Part shown: piece by piece, positions 38,558 through 43,672 of the stretch
Position numbering within the stretch: the stretch's first letter is position 1
Layout: every line of letters starts with the position of its first letter
NCBI GenBank assembly: GCA_012517875.1
Contig: JAAYUB010000145.1
Location: 1-43,672, forward strand
Origin: Acidobacteriota bacterium
Lineage (GTDB): Bacteria > Acidobacteriota > JAAYUB01
DNA: 43,672 bases
Direction: 5' to 3'
Translations under genes and position numbers: made by a program
The notes under the pieces: generated by a model
Seen by the model: only the letters and a program-made list of their open reading frames with translations
The model's database searches: none
Told to the model about the DNA's origin: nothing

Positions 38558-38577
38558 GACACACAATAAAGTGTGTC
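38558..38577. promoter_or_regulatory. Inverted repeat upstream of the EPS operon, candidate operator
   Basis: GACACAC (38558-38564) and GTGTGTC (38571-38577) form a perfect 7-bp inverted repeat with a 6-base A/T-rich centre, 27 bases before the ATG on the minus strand. The same half site GACACAC overlaps the -35 of the divergent aspartate-aminotransferase promoter. No regulator can be named. Confidence 0.45.
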
Positions 38578-38648
38578 AGATTAAATCTAACAGATTCTTA
38601 GGTATACCTGCAAGAAAAATATGGGAATCAAGATGGTGCTTTTCCAAT

Positions 38649-38661
38649 ATTGTTAAACAAT
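38649..38661. promoter_or_regulatory. Palindrome upstream of the aminotransferase promoter
   Basis: ATTGTT and AACAAT are separated by one A, a perfect 13-base palindrome lying 15 bases upstream of the -35. Its place fits a binding site of a dimeric regulator; which one is unknown. Confidence 0.3.
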
Positions 38662-38675
38662 TGCCCATTGTGCGG

Positions 38676-38703
38676 TTGACACACCCTTCGGGCGGGGTAT
38701 AAC
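38676..38703 (+). promoter_or_regulatory. Sigma-70 promoter of the aminotransferase-pckA operon
   Basis: A perfect -35 TTGACA (38676-38681) and -10 TATAAC (38698-38703) are separated by 16 bases. The predicted start near 38710 gives a leader of about 80 bases. Confidence 0.82.
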
Positions 38704-38791
38704 ATGAAAGACTCTTTCCCCATCATGGCGGGCCGGATCGGCTGATTCCAACCGACCGGTTCCGCGGCAGTTCGAGGAGGACCTGTCGATC

Positions 38792-40009
38792 ATGAGCATC
38801 AGTCAATTGGCCCGTTCCATCGCCGAGTCGCCGACCCTGAAACTGAACCAGGCCGCCCGGGTACTCCAAGCGAAGGGGGAACCGGTGATCCATCTCGGCG
38901 CCGGTGAGCCAAAAAGCAAGGTGCCCGTCGAGGCCATCCGCGCGTCTGTCGCCCAGCTCAACACCGGTGAAGTGCGGTACACGCCCACCAGCGGGATTCC
39001 GGAGCTCAAGCGGGCGATCATCGGTTACACCGAACAGCATTACAGCCGGACCGTCGCGCCCGAGAACGTCATCGTATCCGGCGGCGCTAAGCAGTCGCTC
39101 TCCGTGCTGCTGTTCACCCTGCTCAACCCGCAGGACGAGGTGATCATCCTGGCACCCTACTGGGTCAGCTATCCGGACATGGTCAAGATGGTGTACGGCG
39201 TCCCCGTGATCGTCAAGCCGGAAGACGGCGGCTTCGAGCCCCGCTTCGACGAGATCACCCGCGCGGTGACGGCCTACACGAAAGCCATCATCATCAACAG
39301 CCCCAACAACCCTTCCGGCGCCGTCTACTCCGAGGAGTTGATCGCCCAGATCGTCCAGTTCTGCGAGAAAAAGAACATCTACGTCATCATGGACGACATC
39401 TACCATCAGCTGGTGTTCGACAGGAAGCGGGCCGCCAACGCCTACCAGTGGGCCAAGGAGGACTTGGAAAGCTCCAAAGTCATCGTGATCAACGGCGTCT
39501 CGAAGCTGTACGCCATGACCGGCTTCCGCATCGGCTGGACCATCGCGCCACGCGCGATCGTCTCGGTGATGATCAACGTGCAGGGACAGACCACGTCGTG
39601 CCCCGCTACCATCTCCCAGCACGCCTCCGTGGGCGCCCTGACCGGTTCCCAGAGTTGCGTTGAAAGCCTCCGCTTGACGCTCCAGAACAACCGTGACGTG
39701 ATGGCCAGGGAGTTCGACGCGTTCGACGGCGTCCGCCTGATCAAGCCCGAAGGAACGTTCTACTGCCTGCCCGATTTTTCCGCCTTCAACCGCAACTCGG
39801 TGGAGTTGTCCAGTTTCCTGCTGGAGAAGGTCCTGGTCGTGACCGTGCCCGGGCGCGAGTTCGGCATGGAGGGCCACCTTCGCCTGAGCTACTGCGGCTC
39901 CGTCAAGGACGTCACCGAAGGCGTCGAACGGATCAAATGGGCTCTGGATCCCAACGCGCCGAGCGAGCTGTATATCGGTGACCGAAAAATCGTCAAAGAC
40001 TGGTCATGA
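38792..40009 (+). CDS. Aspartate/aromatic aminotransferase (class I PLP)
   Basis: A 405-residue fold-type I aminotransferase. The PLP lysine is K238 in NGVSKLYAMTGFRIGW, preceded by the pattern SPNNPSGAVY and DDIYHQLVFD, and followed by an Arg in the C-terminal strand (HLRLSYCGS) that binds the substrate carboxylate. This is the layout of aspartate aminotransferase, which exchanges aspartate and 2-oxoglutarate for oxaloacetate and glutamate. The adjacent pckA makes an oxaloacetate-linked role plausible. ATG 38792 has GAGGAGG at 38774-38780, somewhat far. The stop overlaps pckA by 4 bases (ATGA). Confidence 0.9.
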   Translation: MSISQLARSIAESPTLKLNQAARVLQAKGEPVIHLGAGEPKSKVPVEAIRASVAQLNTGEVRYTPTSGIPELKRAIIGYTEQHYSRTVAPENVIVSGGAKQSLSVLLFTLLNPQDEVIILAPYWVSYPDMVKMVYGVPVIVKPEDGGFEPRFDEITRAVTAYTKAIIINSPNNPSGAVYSEELIAQIVQFCEKKNIYVIMDDIYHQLVFDRKRAANAYQWAKEDLESSKVIVINGVSKLYAMTGFRIGWTIAPRAIVSVMINVQGQTTSCPATISQHASVGALTGSQSCVESLRLTLQNNRDVMAREFDAFDGVRLIKPEGTFYCLPDFSAFNRNSVELSSFLLEKVLVVTVPGREFGMEGHLRLSYCGSVKDVTEGVERIKWALDPNAPSELYIGDRKIVKDWS

Positions 40010-41643
40010 AGCACTTCCTTGAGATCAAAACGCCGGCGCAGAGCGTTGCCCAGGAGCGGGCCAGCTCCTTCACTCTGAAGCACCAGGGGTTCCCCAAGCT
40101 CAACCGGGTCTACTGGAATCTGCCGGTCCCGGCGCTGTGCGAAGAGATCGTGTTCCGCGGCGAAGGACGGCTGGCCGCCGACGGGCCTGTCCTGGTGGAC
40201 ACCGGCCGGCACACGGACCAGTCGCCCAACGACGCGTTCATCACCCGCGAAGCGTCCACCGAAGAGCACGTTGGCTGGGGCCAGCACAACCGGCCGTTCA
40301 GCCCGGCGAAATTCAGCGGTCTCCTGAACCGGCTTCACGCCTACCTGATGGACCGGGACGTGTTCGTCCAGGACGTCTATGCGGGCGCTGATCCCGGTCG
40401 CCGCCTGGCTGTCCGCGTGATCACCGAGCTGGCCTGGCACAGCCTGTTCGCCCGTCACCTGTTCCGCCCCGCCGATACGCTCGACGCGCAGCGAGACTTT
40501 GCACCCGACTTCACCGTCCTGTGCATCCCCTCGTTCCAGGGTTCGCCGGAGATCGACGGTGCCGCGTCGCAGACCTTCGTCGCCCTGAGCCTCGGCCAGA
40601 GGCTGGCCCTCATCGGCAACACGGCCTATGCCGGCGAGATCAAACGGGCGGTCATCACTTACCTGAACTACACGCTGCCCCTGGACGGCGTCCTGACCCT
40701 GAACTGCGCGGCCAACGTCGGCCCCGAAGGGGATCCGGCGCTGCTCTTCGGCCTGCCGGGCACCGGCAAGACCACGCTGGCCGCCGACCCGCGCCGCCGC
40801 CTGCTCGGCGACGACGCGCACGGCTGGAGCGACGAGGGGATCTTCAACCTGGAGAACGGCTGCTATGCCCGGGTGGCCGCTCTCACCGCGGCCGACGCGC
40901 CGCAGCTCCACCCCGCCACCCGCCGGTTCGGCAGCATCCTGGAGAATGTCGCATACGATCCGCTGAGCCGGATTCCCGACCTCAGCGACGTGTCCCGCAC
41001 CGACAACGCGCGCTGCGCCTGCCCTCTGGCGTTCGTCGACCAGGCAGTGGCCGAGCCGCCGGCCGGCCACCCCCGGCACGTCGTGATGCTCATCGGCGAC
41101 GCCTCGGGCGTCATGCCGCCCATCGCCCGGCTCACCCCCGAGCAGGCGGTCTACCAGTTCATCTCCGGGTATTCGGCCCGAATCAACACCCCCAAGTCCG
41201 GCAAAGGCGCGGAGCCGGAAGTCGTCTTCAGCCCCTGCTTCGGCGCCCCGTCCATGGTTCTGCCGCCCGGCGTCTACGCCGACCTGCTGCTGCGCAAGAT
41301 CACCCGCCACGGCATCAACTGCTGGCTGCTGAACACCGGCTGGGTGGGCCGGTTCGGCTCGGGCAAGCGCATCGGTCTCCACCACTCCCGCGCCCTGCTG
41401 CAAGCGGCCCTCGACGGCGCGCTCGACAAGGTCAAGTATTGCAAGGATTCCGTGTTCGGATTCTCCGTCCCCATCGCCTGCCCCAACGTGCCCGAGGATC
41501 TGTTGCACCCCGAGCGCGCCTGGCGCAGCAAGGATGCGTACGCGAAGTGCTGCCGCGCCTTGGCCTTCCGGTTCGCGGAGAATTTCAAGAAATACAAGGC
41601 CCGGTGCCCCGCCGGCGTGGCCAAGGCCGGCCCGAAGCATTGA
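40006..41643 (+). CDS. pckA: Phosphoenolpyruvate carboxykinase (ATP)
   Basis: A 545-residue ATP-dependent PEP carboxykinase, which converts oxaloacetate and ATP to PEP, CO2 and ADP at the start of gluconeogenesis. The kinase loop is GLPGTGKTTLAADPRRRLLGDDAHGW, cited here by its parts GLPGTGKTT (P-loop) and LLGDDAHGW (metal/Walker B). The motif HTDQSPNDAFI near the start and NCWLLNTGWVGRFGSG later are also typical. It overlaps the aminotransferase gene by 4 bases, linking aspartate-derived oxaloacetate to PEP. Length is normal. Confidence 0.95.
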   Translation: MKHFLEIKTPAQSVAQERASSFTLKHQGFPKLNRVYWNLPVPALCEEIVFRGEGRLAADGPVLVDTGRHTDQSPNDAFITREASTEEHVGWGQHNRPFSPAKFSGLLNRLHAYLMDRDVFVQDVYAGADPGRRLAVRVITELAWHSLFARHLFRPADTLDAQRDFAPDFTVLCIPSFQGSPEIDGAASQTFVALSLGQRLALIGNTAYAGEIKRAVITYLNYTLPLDGVLTLNCAANVGPEGDPALLFGLPGTGKTTLAADPRRRLLGDDAHGWSDEGIFNLENGCYARVAALTAADAPQLHPATRRFGSILENVAYDPLSRIPDLSDVSRTDNARCACPLAFVDQAVAEPPAGHPRHVVMLIGDASGVMPPIARLTPEQAVYQFISGYSARINTPKSGKGAEPEVVFSPCFGAPSMVLPPGVYADLLLRKITRHGINCWLLNTGWVGRFGSGKRIGLHHSRALLQAALDGALDKVKYCKDSVFGFSVPIACPNVPEDLLHPERAWRSKDAYAKCCRALAFRFAENFKKYKARCPAGVAKAGPKH

Positions 41644-41717
41644 ACCGTCTCCCCGTGAACTCCGTCGCCCTGCCGGCTGTCCCACAGCCCGACGCCGCCG
41701 ACCGTGAGCCGTTCGAT

Positions 41718-42321
41718 CCCGTCAGGAGGCCGGGCACCCGGCGGGCGATGGCCAGCGAACACGTCAGGCCGGGGGAGTCGATCCCGAGAAGATGGATACA
41801 ATCGCCGTGCCGCGGGTCGCGCCGGATGATGAAATCCCGTTCGACCGGCAGGCGGACCATGATCCCGGTGAAATCCATTTCAAGGTCTTCCAACCGGAGG
41901 ATCGGGACATAACGTCCGGCCTGTTCCAGAAAGTGCCCGGTCGGCCGCCGATTCTTCTCATCATCCTCAGGACCGGCGGCCGGACCGAATTTCGGGCCGA
42001 CGGTGACCGTGTCGCCCACCGCTACGCGGCCGTCACGATCCAGCCCGAACGGGGGCGTCAGGTGAATGCCCGCCATGCTGAGGCGCTCGTCGCCCAGGCG
42101 CAGGAGCTGGGAAACCGGATCGACGTCCAGCCCGTTGAGCCAGAGTCGGTGCGGCGGCAACAATTGAATCTGTAGTATTCCCCTCTCAGCGGCACCGACC
42201 GGAAGCCACAATCAGGATTGACCGTCCGGACGATGGCGTGGGTGTACAATTCCGTCGCGTTGACCACGACCGCGGCGGCCGGACCTCCGCGCGCCGGCCC
42301 CGATGGCCTCCATGATGCCAC
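41718..42321 (-). pseudogene. Remnant of an FAD-dependent oxidoreductase (L-2-hydroxyglutarate oxidase-like)
   Basis: On the minus strand two out-of-frame pieces line up with the C-terminal half of LhgO-type (DAO family) oxidoreductases. The first (from about 42321) has VVVNATELYTHAIVRTVNP and then VPLRGEYYRF. The second (about 42160-41720) has AGIHLTPP, DGRVAVGDTVTVGPKF, RLEDLEMDFTGIMVRLP and ends GIDSPGLTCSLAIARRV. A frameshift lies between them around 42160-42200. The N-terminal FAD-binding half (Rossmann GxGxxG) is missing, and the reading frame runs on past the expected end without a stop into the pckA 3' end. It is therefore decayed. The adjacent intact gene on the same strand starts right behind its truncated 5' end. 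Confidence 0.75.
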
Positions 42322-42330
42322 GCTCCCGCT

Positions 42331-43065
42331 TCAGCTTGCGCGGTCGTGCCTTGGTCCGCCGGCCGGTTCCGCCGGCTCCAGGTGTGCTGTCATCAGCGCC
42401 AGGTTGGCCGTGTCATCCTCCCCCCAGTCGCGCGTGTCCAGGAGCGCCGCCCGGACAATGAACCGGCTGAACGGCCATGGCAGGCGGGTCCGATCCCACG
42501 AGTTGAAGGTTATCCGCGGCCGCGGGTCGAACCCCAGCACGACCACCATTGCCCTGGCGCGCCGCGCCAGCAGGGCCGCACCCGGCTTCCCCACGCGGCG
42601 GGGTCCCCGGGGCCCATCCAGGGCCAGCGCAGCGCAGTGGGGGTGCGGATCGGACGGTATGGCCAGCCAGTGCTTCAACTCAACGAGCCCGCCCACCGCC
42701 CCGCGGCTGGACGACCCCCGGACCGCCACCAGTCCCAGGCGCTCCATCACCCGGGTCAGCATCTCGCCGTCGCGGGAGCGGCTGATCATGACGGCCACGC
42801 GGCCCTTCGGCCCGCGCCGCAGGTTGACGATCTCGACATTGAACAAATCCTCGTGCCAGAACGCGAACACGATGGGCCGTCCGGACGCCTTGGCCGCATC
42901 AAACTGATCCAGCCCCTCGATCCGCAGCCGCTGGGTGGCCGCCAGCGCCCGGATATAACCGGCGATGAGCGGCGCGCCCACACGCCGGAACAGCCGGTCG
43001 CCCAGCGTCTCGGTCCGACGAGTTTCCGGCGGCGGAGCGTCCGGTCGCGGCCGGCCGGTGGTCAT
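42331..43065 (-). CDS. DUF374 lysophospholipid acyltransferase-like protein
   Basis: A 244-residue protein of the DUF374 family, related to lysophospholipid and LPS acyltransferases. The family pattern is seen in order: FAFWHEDLF (residues about 68-76), VAVMISRSRDGEML, GLVAVRGSSSRGAVGGL, LALDGPRGPRR, and SWDRTRLPWPFSRF. It probably transfers an acyl chain at the inner membrane; the KDO genes in the window suggest a lipid A link, but the substrate is unknown. ATG 43065 follows a promoter on the minus strand (43107-43135), which gives a leader of about 35 bases. Confidence 0.85.
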   Translation of the reverse strand: MTTGRPRPDAPPPETRRTETLGDRLFRRVGAPLIAGYIRALAATQRLRIEGLDQFDAAKASGRPIVFAFWHEDLFNVEIVNLRRGPKGRVAVMISRSRDGEMLTRVMERLGLVAVRGSSSRGAVGGLVELKHWLAIPSDPHPHCAALALDGPRGPRRVGKPGAALLARRARAMVVVLGFDPRPRITFNSWDRTRLPWPFSRFIVRAALLDTRDWGEDDTANLALMTAHLEPAEPAGGPRHDRAS

Positions 43066-43106
43066 GCCGCTGGATCCTGATTCGGCGGAGTACGCACCAT
43101 GGCCGA

Positions 43107-43135
43107 ATTATACGGGATGCGCCGGATGACGCCAA
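43107..43135 (-). promoter_or_regulatory. Sigma-70 promoter of the DUF374 gene
   Basis: On the minus strand a -35 TTGGCG (43135-43130) and a perfect -10 TATAAT (43112-43107) are separated by 17 bases, identical in arrangement to the promoter at 7429-7457. Confidence 0.7.
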
Positions 43136-43158
43136 GGGTTTCCCGTAGCGGGAGGGTC

Positions 43159-43187
43159 TTGATCCCCGGAGCCGGGCCGTCTACAAT
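43159..43187 (+). promoter_or_regulatory. Sigma-70 promoter of the EI24/CysZ-like gene
   Basis: A -35 TTGATC (43159-43164) and -10 TACAAT (43182-43187) are separated by 17 bases. The start near 43194 gives a short leader before ATG 43210. This and the minus-strand promoter are divergent and 23 bases apart. Confidence 0.72.
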
Positions 43188-43209
43188 CGACCGGGAAACA
43201 GCCGTGACT

Positions 43210-43672
43210 ATGCACGCACCAACTCACGCTCCAGCCCCCGTACCGGTTCCGCGTCCGGAATCCACCGATCCGCTGGACCGCGGGGCGCTGCGCCGCTTCC
43301 TGTACGGCTTCGGGGCGCCGTGGCGCGGCCTGCGCCTCCTGTTCACCCATCCCCGGCTGTTGCTGCAGATCGTCGTCCCGGCAGCCATCAACATGGTTCT
43401 GGTCCTGCTCGTGGTGGCAGCGGCGCTGATCTGGTCCCCGGAACTGATGGGGATATTCTGGGAACGGCCGGTGGGGGTCGGTTTTGGCGACATGCTCCTC
43501 ACCGGCATGTGGCTGGCCGGCGTGGCGTTCGTCGCCCTGTTCCTGATCGCGCTGGGCGTCATCTGCATCTACGGCGTGGCGGGACTCGTGCTGACCCCGT
43601 TCCTGGATTACCTGTCGGAGCGGGTGGAAGAGCTGGATCTCGGACCGCGCCCCGAGGGGTTCGCCTGGCCGG
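43210..43672 (+). CDS. EI24/CysZ-like membrane protein (3' end outside window)
   Basis: The first 154 residues of a membrane protein. After a Pro-rich start (about 1-25) comes FLYGFGAPWRGLRLLFTHP, the usual N-terminal pattern of EI24-domain proteins, then hydrophobic segments at about 55-75 and 95-118, and GLVLTPFLDYLSERVEE. EI24/CysZ proteins include sulfate permeases, but many bacterial members have other or unknown roles. ATG 43210 is chosen; an in-frame GTG at 43204 is also possible. The gene is cut by the window end. Confidence 0.75.
   Translation, partial: MHAPTHAPAPVPVPRPESTDPLDRGALRRFLYGFGAPWRGLRLLFTHPRLLLQIVVPAAINMVLVLLVVAAALIWSPELMGIFWERPVGVGFGDMLLTGMWLAGVAFVALFLIALGVICIYGVAGLVLTPFLDYLSERVEELDLGPRPEGFAWP

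Noticed and set aside
40521-41912. 463-codon plus-strand frame overlapping pckA
   Set aside because: Arg/Pro/Gly/His-rich with no domain, out of frame with the clear pckA; a shadow.

Overview
The window reads as a piece of chromosome from a Gram-negative (diderm), GC-rich bacterium. Outer-membrane and envelope genes dominate: a TonB-dependent receptor, the KDO branch of lipopolysaccharide synthesis, a heptosyltransferase, a Wza-like exporter and a second beta-barrel. The Oar-like receptor, the abundance of TPR and zinc-ribbon proteins, a PATAN (DUF4388) domain and short-period degenerate intergenic repeats together suggest Acidobacteriota or a close relative. That assignment is an inference and no single gene proves it. 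I see no phage, insertion sequence, CRISPR array or rRNA. The window is cut inside a gene at both ends.

Layout. (1) 1-6091: 3' end of a TonB-dependent receptor closed by a strong terminator, a repeat-filled gap, a membrane-embedded spermidine-synthase-like protein (minus strand), then a D-cysteine desulfhydrase/ACC deaminase family enzyme and a small membrane-anchored protein. (2) 6119-8840: an archaeal-type release-factor (eRF1/Vms1-like) protein on the minus strand, a secreted protein of unknown function, and the initiator tRNA-fMet with a clear promoter and terminator. (3) 8934-13867: one operon, pyrG-kdsA-kdsD-kdsC plus an ABC-2 polysaccharide/LPS export permease. It supplies CTP, makes KDO-8-phosphate and dephosphorylates it, which are the steps feeding CMP-KDO and lipid A core. 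(4) 13894-14147: an unusual block of 8-mer and 7-mer degenerate tandem repeats running into the pgi leader. (5) 14159-17431: pgi, endonuclease V and an AlaX-type editing protein, tightly packed. (6) 17521-23175: two MacB/FtsX-type permeases without their ATPase, a zinc-ribbon/TPR membrane protein, a GAF protein and an HExxH protein. (7) 23148-30172: LPS heptosyltransferase (minus), an active plus inactive M16 peptidase pair, and uvrB (minus). (8) 30272-38530: an exopolysaccharide machine made of a Wzz/BY-kinase with an unexpected PATAN module inside its kinase domain, facing a minus-strand operon (small secreted protein, beta-barrel, Wza-like exporter, O-antigen ligase/polymerase-TPR fusion). 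(9) 38676-41643: an aspartate-type aminotransferase and ATP-dependent PEP carboxykinase operon. (10) 41718-43672: a decayed FAD-dependent oxidoreductase, a DUF374 acyltransferase and the start of an EI24/CysZ-like membrane protein.

How the genes fit together: much of the window serves the cell surface. The KDO genes, the heptosyltransferase and the DUF374 acyltransferase point to LPS; the BY-kinase, Wza, ligase and barrel genes point to an exported polysaccharide whose glycosyltransferases lie elsewhere. Nucleotide sugars and carbon supply are represented by pyrG, pgi and pckA. The most notable single observation is the PATAN module of about 160 residues spliced between the Walker A' and Walker B motifs of the tyrosine kinase. 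The most unusual non-coding observation is the heptamer repeat block before pgi, with a related hexamer/heptamer block near 2.1 kb.
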